DNA from: Clostridia bacterium
GTDB taxonomy: Bacteria; Bacillota; Clostridia; Oscillospirales; Acutalibacteraceae
Assembly (NCBI GenBank): GCA_017559885.1
Contig: JAFYQN010000156.1
Span: 1-5,719 of the forward strand
Direction: 5' to 3'
DNA: 5,719 nucleotides
Made by a program: the position numbers and the translations under genes. Each line of letters opens with the position of its first letter. Within the stretch, counting starts at the first letter, position 1. Below are positions 1 to 5,719 of this stretch, one piece after another. A model generated the notes under the pieces. It was not told where the DNA came from. It did not search any database and saw nothing but the letters and a program-made list of their open reading frames with translations.

Positions 1-31
1 GAGAACCTAAATGATTGTACTCGTAAAACAT
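1..31 (-). CDS. Divergent gene, first 10 codons only; probable AraC-type transcriptional regulator
   Basis: Read on the minus strand from base 31, an ATG opens a frame giving MFYEYNHLGS that stays open to the window edge. Three things support a real start. A GAGGTG sequence (minus strand, bases 42-37) lies five bases before the ATG. A good leftward promoter lies just upstream (93-65). The gene is divergent from a sugar catabolic operon, where such regulators commonly sit. From memory, N-termini of the form M-x-Y-E-Y-N-x-x-G are common in clostridial AraC/XylS-family regulators, whose cupin-like sugar-sensing domain starts at once. That family call is an inference from ten residues plus context; another regulator class or an unrelated gene is possible. 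If correct, it would sense xylose or a related sugar and control both itself and xylBA. Confidence 0.5.
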   Translation of the reverse strand, partial: MFYEYNHLGS

Positions 32-36
32 AGGGG

Positions 37-42
37 CACCTC
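37..42 (-). promoter_or_regulatory. Ribosome binding site of the divergent gene
   Basis: The minus strand reads GAGGTG here, which matches the 3' part of the consensus AAGGAGGTGATC. It is followed by five bases (CCCCT) and then ATG at 31-29. It is the main sequence evidence that the ten-codon frame at the left edge is a real gene start. It directly abuts the first copy of the 11-bp repeat (43-53), so a protein bound there would sit next to the translation start region of this gene. Confidence 0.55.
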
Positions 43-95
43 AAAAGTCAAATTTTGTCTATAAATTATACATAAATTTGCAAGAAAAGTCAAAT
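43..95. repeat. Pair of 11-bp direct repeats, candidate operator for the regulator
   Basis: AAAAGTCAAAT occurs at 43-53 and again, identically, at 85-95. The two starts are 42 bp apart, almost exactly four turns of B-DNA, so both copies present the same helix face. The second copy contains the -35 of the leftward promoter (88-93) and touches the first base of the rightward -10 (95-100). The first copy lies in the predicted 5' leader of the divergent gene. AraC-family regulators are known to bind direct repeats and can loop DNA between separated half-sites. A binding role is inferred; the region is AT-rich, but an 11-base exact match containing GTC is not simple low complexity. Confidence 0.5.
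65..93 (-). promoter_or_regulatory. Leftward sigma-A-type promoter for the divergent gene
   Basis: On the minus strand, TTGACT (93-88, five of six matches to TTGACA) is followed by a 17-base spacer and a perfect TATAAT (70-65). Transcription would start near base 58 and give a leader of about 27 bases before the ATG at 31. This is the best promoter by consensus in the window. It overlaps the rightward promoter region almost completely, so polymerase occupancy of one should hinder the other. Confidence 0.6.
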
Positions 96-100
96 ATAAT
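72..100 (+). promoter_or_regulatory. Rightward promoter for xylB: perfect -10, no recognisable -35
   Basis: TATAAT at 95-100 is placed to start transcription near base 107, about 25 bases before the xylB start. The position 17 bases upstream (72-77, ATAAAT) does not resemble TTGACA, and there is no TG extension before the -10. TTGCAA at 78-83 is closer to consensus but only 11 bases away. A perfect -10 with a missing -35 is typical of activator-dependent promoters, which fits an inducible xylose operon with a divergent regulator. TAAAAT at 111-116 is an alternative -10, but it would place the start site inside the ribosome binding site. Confidence 0.45.
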
Positions 101-117
101 GCGATACACTTAAAATA

Positions 118-129
118 AAGGAAGTGATC
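118..129 (+). promoter_or_regulatory. Extended ribosome binding site that fixes the xylB TTG start
   Basis: AAGGAAGTGATC matches the full anti-Shine-Dalgarno complement AAGGAGGTGATC at 11 of 12 bases, two bases before a TTG codon. An in-frame TAA at 111-113 and the lack of any other in-frame start before the ATP-binding motif make TTG at 132 the only workable start. The unusually complete pairing probably compensates for the weak initiation codon. Confidence 0.75.
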
Positions 130-131
130 GC

Positions 132-1610
132 TTGAAATATTACATAGGCGCAGACCTTGGTACGTCTGCTTTAAAACTATTGCTTGTTGATGTTGATGGG
201 AAAATAATTAAGACCATATCGCAAAGCTATTCGGTACAATTTCCAAATCCCGGTTGGAGTGAACAAAACCCTCAGGATTGGTGGGATGCCTTCCTTGTGG
301 GAACACGCGAACTTATTTCGGGAATAAACCCTGATGATATATGTGGTATCGGCGCCGGCGGACAAATGCACGGGCTGGTCGTTTTAGATAAAGATGACAA
401 TGTTATTCGCCCTGCAATTTTGTGGAACGATGGTCGCACGAATAAACAAACAGATTATCTTAATACAGTTATTGGTAAAGAAACACTTTCATCATATACG
501 GCAAACATTGCTTTTGCAGGTTTTACCGCGCCCAAAATTTTGTGGATGAAAGAAAACGAACCGCAAAATTTCCAGAAAATCAGTAAAATTATGCTTCCCA
601 AAGATTATATTAATTACAAACTTACAGCAAGGCACAGTTGCGATTATTCTGATGCTTCGGGTATGCTTTTACTAGACGTAAAAAACAAGCGTTGGTCAAA
701 AGAAATGCTTGATATTTGCGATATAAGTGAAGAACAAATGCCACAACTTTTTGAAAGTTTTGAAGTGGTTGGTACGCTCAAAGGCGATATTGCAAGTGAA
801 ATTGGTCTATCACAAAACACAAAGGTTGTAGCAGGCGCAGGTGATAACGCGGCAGCAGCAATCGGCACAGGCACTGTGGCTGATGGTATGTGCAACATTT
901 CTCTTGGCACTTCGGGAACGGTATTTATTTCGTCAGATAAATTTTCACTAGACCCCAATAATGCTTTGCACTCATTTTGTCATGCAAGTGGTGGCTATCA
1001 TTTAATGGGTTGTATTTTATCAGCCGCATCGTGCAACAAATGGTTTTGTGAAGAAATTTTAAAAACTAACGATTTTTCTAGCGAGCAATCGAGTATTAGC
1101 GATGATATGCTAGGCCGCAACGACGTTTTCTTTTTACCGTATCTTATGGGTGAGCGCAGTCCCATAAACGATACCGACGCGCGCGGAACCTTTATTGGTT
1201 TGCGTATGGACACCACAAGAACCGATATGCTTCAAGCGGTGCTTGAGGGCGTTGCCTTTGCAATAAGAGATAATCTTGAAATCGCAAAAGCATCGGGAAT
1301 AAAAATAGAACGCAGCACACTTTGCGGTGGCGGCGCAAAATCTCAACTTTGGCAAAAAATTATTTGCAACGTGCTTGATATTAAGATAGATATACCCGTT
1401 ACCGAGCAAGGCCCGGGTTATGGTGCGGCAATGCTTGCAATGGTAGGTTGTGGAGAGTTTTCTAATATAAAAGAATGTGCTAACGCATTTGTAAAGATTA
1501 AAAAAACCTTAACACCTGACAGTGAGTTGTCAAAACGCTATGACGAGCAGTATGACAAATTTAAAGAAATATATCCGTCGGTAAAAGAACTATTTAAAAA
1601 GATTAAGTGA
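132..1610 (+). CDS. xylB: Xylulokinase, FGGY family
   Basis: Cytosolic kinase that transfers phosphate from ATP to D-xylulose to give D-xylulose 5-phosphate, the second step of the isomerase route for xylose. The 492 residues are a normal full length. FGGY_N spans about 3-245 and FGGY_C about 255-440. Visible motifs are the nucleotide-binding GADLGTS (6-12, with D8), the sugar-site QMHG (78-81), and WNDGR (98-102). G130-N142 fits FGGY signature 1, with K135 and W138. GAGDN (235-239) carries D238, the expected catalytic base. ERSP followed by RGTFIGL (341-357) is the second signature region, and CGGGAKS (398-404) lies at the adenine site. QMHG and the pairing with xylA favour xylulokinase over ribulokinase or glycerol kinase. 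Translation starts at TTG with a strong binding site; the gene is first in the operon, 10 bases from xylA. Confidence 0.95.
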   Translation: MKYYIGADLGTSALKLLLVDVDGKIIKTISQSYSVQFPNPGWSEQNPQDWWDAFLVGTRELISGINPDDICGIGAGGQMHGLVVLDKDDNVIRPAILWNDGRTNKQTDYLNTVIGKETLSSYTANIAFAGFTAPKILWMKENEPQNFQKISKIMLPKDYINYKLTARHSCDYSDASGMLLLDVKNKRWSKEMLDICDISEEQMPQLFESFEVVGTLKGDIASEIGLSQNTKVVAGAGDNAAAAIGTGTVADGMCNISLGTSGTVFISSDKFSLDPNNALHSFCHASGGYHLMGCILSAASCNKWFCEEILKTNDFSSEQSSISDDMLGRNDVFFLPYLMGERSPINDTDARGTFIGLRMDTTRTDMLQAVLEGVAFAIRDNLEIAKASGIKIERSTLCGGGAKSQLWQKIICNVLDIKIDIPVTEQGPGYGAAMLAMVGCGEFSNIKECANAFVKIKKTLTPDSELSKRYDEQYDKFKEIYPSVKELFKKIK

Positions 1611-1620
1611 GGAAAAACAA

Positions 1621-2937
1621 ATGAGCGAAATTTTTAATAACATTCCTAAAATTCAGTATGAAGGAAAAAACAGTACAAACCCATTAGCATTTAAATACTA
1701 TGATGCCAATCGTGTTATAATGGGCAAAACCATGAAAGAACATTTACCGTTTGCTATGGCTTGGTGGCACAATCTTTGCGCGGCAGGTACCGATATGTTC
1801 GGTCGCGATACTGCCGATAAATCATTTGGCGCTGAAAAAGGCACAATGGACCATGCAAAAGCCAAGGTTGATGCAGGATTTGAGTTTATGCAAAAGCTTG
1901 GTATTGAGTATTTTTGTTTCCACGACGTTGACTTAATTCCCGAGGCGGATGATATTAAAGAAACCAACCGTCGTCTTGATGAAATTACCGACTACATACT
2001 TGAAAAAATAAACGCTACGGGTATAAAATGTTTGTGGGGAACAGCTAATATGTTCTCAAACCCACGCTTTATGAACGGCGCAGGTAGTACAAACTCAGCA
2101 GACGTTTATTGTTTTGCGGCGGCTCAAGTGAAAAAGGCATTAGACCTTACAGTAAAACTTGGAGGTAAGGGTTATGTGTTCTGGGGTGGTAGAGAGGGCT
2201 ATGAAACACTTCTTAACACCGACGTTAAATTTGAGCAAGAAAACATTGCTCGCCTTATGAAAATGGCGGTAGAATATGGTCGCTCAATTGGATTTACAGG
2301 TGATTTTTACATAGAACCTAAACCAAAGGAACCAATGAAACACCAGTACGATTTTGATGCGGCTACAGCAATCGGTTTTTTGCGTCAGTATGGACTTGAC
2401 AAAGACTTTAAAATGAATATAGAGGCAAACCACGCAACCCTTGCGGGTCATACATTCCAACACGAACTTCGCGTATCTGCAATAAACGGTATGTTAGGCT
2501 CTATTGATGCAAATCAGGGCGATTTGCTTCTTGGTTGGGACACTGATGAATTTCCTGCAAACGTGTATGAAGCAACAATGTGTATGTACGAGGTGCTAAA
2601 GGCAGGCGGTCTTACAGGTGGCTTTAACTTTGACTCAAAAACACGTCGCCCAAGCTATACAGCCGAGGATATGTTCCACGCGTTTATTCTTGGTATGGAT
2701 ACATTTGCATTAGGACTTATTAAAGCGGCTAAAATAATTGAAGATGGTAGAATAGATTCCTTTGTAGATGATAGATATAGTTCATTTAACGAGGGTATAG
2801 GCAAAAAAATTGTTGACGGCACCACCTCTTTAGAAGAACTTGCAAAAATTGCTGAAGATATGGGTGCGCCTGCACTTCCATCAAGTGGTAGACAAGAATA
2901 TTTGCAGAGCATTGTTAATGAGATTATGTTCAAATAA
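1621..2937 (+). CDS. xylA: Xylose isomerase, class II
   Basis: Metal-dependent (Mg, Mn or Co) TIM-barrel enzyme that interconverts D-xylose and D-xylulose in the cytosol; it usually also isomerises glucose weakly. The 438 residues and the long N-terminal extension before the barrel identify the class II (clostridial/Thermotoga/Bacteroides) form. The active-site set is intact: H101 and D104 in FHDVD, W139 in CLWGTAN, W188 in VFWGGREGYE, E232 and K234 in IEPKPKEP, E268 and H271 in NIEANHATLAGH, D296 in SIDAN, D307 and D309 in GWDTDE, and D338 in FNFDSK. The last aspartate falls one residue earlier than I recall for class II relatives, because the loop before it (KAGGLTGG) looks one residue shorter. 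The ribosome binding site (GAGG, 1609-1612) overlaps the xylB stop codon, so the two are probably translationally coupled. Confidence 0.97.
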   Translation: MSEIFNNIPKIQYEGKNSTNPLAFKYYDANRVIMGKTMKEHLPFAMAWWHNLCAAGTDMFGRDTADKSFGAEKGTMDHAKAKVDAGFEFMQKLGIEYFCFHDVDLIPEADDIKETNRRLDEITDYILEKINATGIKCLWGTANMFSNPRFMNGAGSTNSADVYCFAAAQVKKALDLTVKLGGKGYVFWGGREGYETLLNTDVKFEQENIARLMKMAVEYGRSIGFTGDFYIEPKPKEPMKHQYDFDAATAIGFLRQYGLDKDFKMNIEANHATLAGHTFQHELRVSAINGMLGSIDANQGDLLLGWDTDEFPANVYEATMCMYEVLKAGGLTGGFNFDSKTRRPSYTAEDMFHAFILGMDTFALGLIKAAKIIEDGRIDSFVDDRYSSFNEGIGKKIVDGTTSLEELAKIAEDMGAPALPSSGRQEYLQSIVNEIMFK

Positions 2938-2993
2938 AAAATTATATATAATGAACTAAAAAATATTGAATCCCAACAAAAAGGGGAGGTTTT
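2938..2993 (+). other. xylA-GH43 intergenic spacer with a 12-bp palindrome and a strong ribosome binding site
   Basis: This 56-base gap is AT-rich. ATTATATATAAT at 2941-2952 is a perfect palindrome and ends in TATAAT (2947-2952), which could serve as a -10. The matching -35 position (2924-2929, TTATGT) is poor, so an internal promoter is only weakly supported. The palindrome has no GC stem and no following T run, so it is not a rho-independent terminator. AAGGGGAGGT at 2981-2990 is the ribosome binding site for the next gene, three bases before its ATG, a rather short spacing. Read-through from xylA is the simplest interpretation. Confidence 0.4.
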
Positions 2994-4727
2994 ATGAAAA
3001 AAAGAACCGTTGTTAATCCTATGGATTTAAATTATGACTACCGCATATATAACCATGATGGCAAGGAAGGTCCAATTTGCCTTGAAGCTGCAGACCCCGT
3101 TATGGTGATTTTTGAGGGCGAATACTATCTATTCTCTTCTATAACCAACGGATATTGGGTATCACCAGATATGGCGCAATGGGAATTTATACCCTGCGAC
3201 AACTCTAAACTGCCAAACATCTACGGTTATGCCCCTGCAATAATGGTGTTGGATGACGCTATCTATTTTCATCAGGGTGAACATGATAAACGACTATTTC
3301 GCAATAAGACCCCCAAAAATCCTGACACTTGGGAGCTAGTTACCGATAATTGCTACGTGGGTCACGACCCGTTTTTGTACTATGATGAAATAGACGATAA
3401 GGTATGGGCATCCTACGGTTGTGACGCGGCCGAGCGTAGCCACATTCAGATAGTGGAGTTGGATCGACACACATTAGAACCTATAGGAGAGATTTACGAC
3501 TGTGTTGATTTTGACCCACAAACACATGGCTGGGAGCGCCGTCTAGACGACCACTATGGCGAGACCGGATGTTGGCTTGAGGGTTCACAAATATTGCGTC
3601 ACAATAACAAATGGTATATTATTTATTCGGGATTTAGTTTGCATAAGAGTTATGCCAATGGTGTTTACGTGTCTGATTCCCCAACGGGTCCTTACGTATA
3701 CGCGCAGAACAATCCAATTTCTCACAAAAATACCGGATTTATCGGTGGCGCTGCGCACGGTTGCTTCTTTGAGGACTTGCACGGTAACTGGTGGAACGTA
3801 ACCTGCGCCTGCGTGCATGTTTCACATGTTTTTGAGCGCCGTTTAAACCTGTTTCCTGCAGGATTTGATGAGGACGGATTTTTATATGCCAACACCACGC
3901 TTTCGGATTACCCAATCACTCTACCCGAGGGTCGCCGAGATCATAGTGAGCTTCACGTACCATATATGCTGCTGTCAAAGGACTGTGACGTGACAGTGTC
4001 TGCTGTGGAGAGCGCGATGCCTGAAAACCCATTCTATGGTAGTGACCTTAGAGATACCCAAGTGCCTGAAAGCCGCTATGACCACGGGGCTTACAATGCA
4101 TCAAGCGAGGATATCCGTACCGCATGGAAGGCGGATTCTAGGGAGCCAGGTCATTGGGCCAAGCTTGACCTTGGCCGTATTTGCAGTGTGGGCGGCATAC
4201 AAATCAATATTCCCACGTACAATCTTCGCACTACTGATCCTTTAGAAAAGTATCACGAGTACGTTATTGAATCTTCGGTTGACGGGGTAAATTGGAATGT
4301 ATTTTATGACAACCGCGGTAAGAATGAGTTTGCTCCACACGGCTATTATGAGGTGGAAGAAACACGCGCTCGCTATGTAAAGGTCACTTTTTTCCATATC
4401 GCAGGAGATGGCTTTGCCGCACTTTCGGGTCTGCGTGTGTTTGGTCACGATGACGGCGAGTTGCCTGAGGTTGTTTCGGATTTTACCGCCGTGCGTGGCC
4501 CCGAGGATATGCGAAATGCTACAATATCTTGGAAGTCCGCTAAGAATGCCGAGGGTTATATCGTGCGCTACGGAATTGCTCCTGATAAACTTTACAACCA
4601 GTATCAAGTATATGGAAATTCGGTAGAAATTCGCACGCTGACATTAGGCATCAACTATTGGTTCCGTGTAGACAGTTTTAATGGCGCCGGCGTGACTATG
4701 GGCAAAATTTCAGAAGATAGTATTTGA
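2994..4727 (+). CDS. GH43 family glycosidase with discoidin (F5/8C) and fibronectin type III domains; probable beta-xylosidase or arabinofuranosidase
   Basis: Inverting glycosidase with a five-bladed beta-propeller, probably releasing xylose or arabinose from hemicellulose oligosaccharides; exact substrate unknown. The catalytic domain spans about 27-310. The expected acids are visible: base D34 in AADPVM, pKa-modulating D125 in VGHDPF, and acid E196 in WLEGSQ. H255 in GGAAHG is the usual histidine near the centre of the propeller. HGWER (178-182), KSYANGVYVSDSPTGP (218-233) and ERRLNLFPAGFDEDG (281-295) recall a GH43 group that, from memory, is common in Bacteroidota and Clostridia with the same appendages. 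Residues 360-485 look like an F5/8 type C (CBM32-like) sandwich (WAKLDLG, ESSVDGVNW, ARYVKVTF, LSGLRVFG), and 492-577 like FN3. The N-terminus (MKKRTVVNPMDLNYDY) has no hydrophobic segment, so the enzyme appears cytosolic. Base composition rises in its 3' half. Confidence 0.85.
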   Translation: MKKRTVVNPMDLNYDYRIYNHDGKEGPICLEAADPVMVIFEGEYYLFSSITNGYWVSPDMAQWEFIPCDNSKLPNIYGYAPAIMVLDDAIYFHQGEHDKRLFRNKTPKNPDTWELVTDNCYVGHDPFLYYDEIDDKVWASYGCDAAERSHIQIVELDRHTLEPIGEIYDCVDFDPQTHGWERRLDDHYGETGCWLEGSQILRHNNKWYIIYSGFSLHKSYANGVYVSDSPTGPYVYAQNNPISHKNTGFIGGAAHGCFFEDLHGNWWNVTCACVHVSHVFERRLNLFPAGFDEDGFLYANTTLSDYPITLPEGRRDHSELHVPYMLLSKDCDVTVSAVESAMPENPFYGSDLRDTQVPESRYDHGAYNASSEDIRTAWKADSREPGHWAKLDLGRICSVGGIQINIPTYNLRTTDPLEKYHEYVIESSVDGVNWNVFYDNRGKNEFAPHGYYEVEETRARYVKVTFFHIAGDGFAALSGLRVFGHDDGELPEVVSDFTAVRGPEDMRNATISWKSAKNAEGYIVRYGIAPDKLYNQYQVYGNSVEIRTLTLGINYWFRVDSFNGAGVTMGKISEDSI

Positions 4728-4733
4728 TTTTTT

Positions 4734-4740
4734 AAGGAGA
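4734..4740 (+). promoter_or_regulatory. Ribosome binding site of the beta-helix gene
   Basis: AAGGAGA lies seven bases before the ATG at 4748 and seven bases after the GH43 stop codon (4725-4727). The 20-base gap has no room for an independent promoter or terminator, so this gene should be co-transcribed with the GH43 gene. Confidence 0.8.
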
Positions 4741-4747
4741 TAATATT

Positions 4748-5719
4748 ATGGCTTCATTTGGAATTAACGTATTTGATTTTGGTGCAAAGGGTGACGGCGT
4801 TACCGATGATACCGCCGCGATTCAGGCCGCAATTGACTTTGCCGCAAAGCGCGGTGGCGGTAAAATTTTGTTTCCTTATACCAAAGAGGGTTACCGAGTT
4901 GCCTCCCCAGGTATAGAAGAGATAGACGGTAAACCACTTCGCGCGCAGTTGGTTATTCCGGCAGGGGATGCCAATATTCAACTAGAGGGCGAAATGCCTT
5001 GCCGACTTATGAACGCATATATGGTGCGCCCAATAGACGCGATGAAAAACAATTTTCCTCCCACATTATTTGGAGAACTAGTTAACAATAATACAAGAAT
5101 ATTCTCTACTTGGGAAGCACCCGAAGAGCACGACCCAACCGCTAGACCTTGGTCTATTATTGCGGCGCCCGAAGGTAATCTTCACTATGGGCGTTTCAGC
5201 GCTTCGCAATTTACTATTACTAATTTGGAATTCAGAGTAGCGATTAACCGTGACAAGATGTATCCGACACAGTCGGCAGTAAATCTTCAAAACGTTTGGC
5301 GCGCTCACGTTTGCGATTCGCAATTCTGCATAGATGAGCAGGTGGGCGACACACTGCTTGGTAAAGAACTTCAGCCAAACCCATGTCATACTGCAGGGCT
5401 TATTATGTCGGGTATGCAAAACGACAACAACGTTCTTCGCAACGTTGCGGTACAGGGCTTCCGTTACGGCTTTGTTTTAAGCGAGCATGTTATTGCCGAT
5501 TACCTTTACGTTCACAATTGTGAAGAGGGTATTACTTTCCACGCGTCTTCTCATTTGACGGTTATTAATCACGTTGTAGCGCAACATAACGCTATTATTC
5601 TCTCAGCCGCAAGATGCGAACTTTTTGGGATGCCAATGCTTTGGGGCAAACCAATAAAACGATATATTAACGTCATTATAGGCTCGGTAAACTTTGAATG
5701 TGGCACCGATTTAAAACCA
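4748..5719 (+). CDS. Right-handed beta-helix protein, pectate lyase/GH28-related type, 3' end beyond window
   Basis: An uninterrupted frame of 324 codons starts at ATG 4748 behind a good ribosome binding site and stays open to the window edge, so the C-terminus is missing. The start NVFDFGAKGDGVTDDTAAIQ (7-26) is the hallmark N-terminus of the pectate-lyase-3/GH28-GH55-like beta-helix superfamily. Residues about 150-320 carry repeated short beta-rung patterns, such as FTITNLEF, VNLQNVWRAHVCDSQF, NVLRNVAVQGFRYGFVL, ADYLYVHNCEEGITF and LTVINHVVAQHNAIIL. Such proteins cleave or remodel polysaccharides (polygalacturonases, lyases, exo-glycosidases), but the GH28 catalytic NTD and DD motifs are not seen in the visible part, so no reaction can be assigned. 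There is no signal peptide, which suggests a cytosolic protein acting with the upstream GH43 enzyme on imported oligosaccharides. Confidence 0.8.
   Translation, partial: MASFGINVFDFGAKGDGVTDDTAAIQAAIDFAAKRGGGKILFPYTKEGYRVASPGIEEIDGKPLRAQLVIPAGDANIQLEGEMPCRLMNAYMVRPIDAMKNNFPPTLFGELVNNNTRIFSTWEAPEEHDPTARPWSIIAAPEGNLHYGRFSASQFTITNLEFRVAINRDKMYPTQSAVNLQNVWRAHVCDSQFCIDEQVGDTLLGKELQPNPCHTAGLIMSGMQNDNNVLRNVAVQGFRYGFVLSEHVIADYLYVHNCEEGITFHASSHLTVINHVVAQHNAIILSAARCELFGMPMLWGKPIKRYINVIIGSVNFECGTDLKP

Noticed and set aside
61..78. Short direct repeat ATAAATT at 61-67 and 72-78, 11 bp apart
   Set aside because: It is a seven-base AT-only match in a very AT-rich stretch and overlaps promoter elements; chance explains it adequately.
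32..131. Catabolite-repression (cre) site or riboswitch in the xylB leader
   Set aside because: No sequence close to the cre consensus was seen, and the predicted leader of about 25 bases is too short for a riboswitch.
132..1610. Ribulokinase, glycerol kinase or another FGGY kinase instead of xylulokinase
   Set aside because: The QMHG motif, the length of about 490 residues and direct pairing with xylose isomerase point to xylulokinase.
2938..2993. Rho-independent terminator after xylA
   Set aside because: The only symmetry is an AT-only palindrome without a GC stem or a following T tract.
4242..4607. Minus-strand open frame of 121 codons inside the GH43 gene
   Set aside because: It is antisense to a well-supported coding region, has no recognisable domain, and the plus-strand protein shows conserved discoidin-like motifs across the same bases.
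5078..5419. Minus-strand open frame of 113 codons inside the beta-helix gene
   Set aside because: The plus-strand frame is continuous, starts at a good ribosome binding site and has the beta-helix family start and rung pattern; the antisense product has no recognisable features.
4748..5719. GH120 beta-xylosidase, a beta-helix family that would fit a xylose operon
   Set aside because: The N-terminus follows the pectate-lyase-3 pattern (DFGAKGDGVTDDT) and not the GH120 start as I recall it. A profile search on the full gene would settle this.

Overview
The window looks like part of a pentose/hemicellulose utilisation locus from an AT-rich, low-GC Gram-positive bacterium, most likely an anaerobic gut-type Clostridia. 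This rests on the strong AAGGAGG-type ribosome binding sites, one TTG start, a class II xylose isomerase, and the resemblance of the divergent gene's start to clostridial AraC-type regulators. The taxon is inferred; nothing in the window fixes it.

Layout: bases 1-31 hold the first ten codons of a gene read leftward, probably a transcriptional regulator. Bases 32-131 are a compact divergent control region. It has a good leftward promoter, a rightward -10 element with no recognisable -35, and two copies of an 11-bp direct repeat exactly 42 bp apart. Four genes read rightward follow: xylulokinase (xylB, 132-1610), xylose isomerase (xylA, 1621-2937), a three-domain GH43 glycosidase (2994-4727), and the first 324 residues of a right-handed beta-helix protein of the pectate-lyase/GH28-related type (4748 to the window edge). 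The gaps between these genes are 10, 56 and 20 bases. No hairpin-plus-U-tract terminator is visible between them, so they are probably one operon.

How they work together: XylA converts D-xylose to D-xylulose, and XylB phosphorylates it to D-xylulose 5-phosphate for the pentose phosphate or phosphoketolase routes. The GH43 enzyme probably releases xylose or arabinose from imported oligosaccharides. The beta-helix protein may act on a companion linkage in the same glycan. Neither glycosidase-type protein has a visible signal peptide, so the locus looks like an intracellular end-stage pathway fed by a transporter outside the window. No transporter gene is present here.

The points most worth a second look are the overlapping back-to-back promoters with their helically phased repeats, and the two leaderless carbohydrate-active proteins, one of which carries appendage domains usually seen on exported enzymes. 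I found no CRISPR array, tRNA, rRNA, insertion sequence or clearly novel system.
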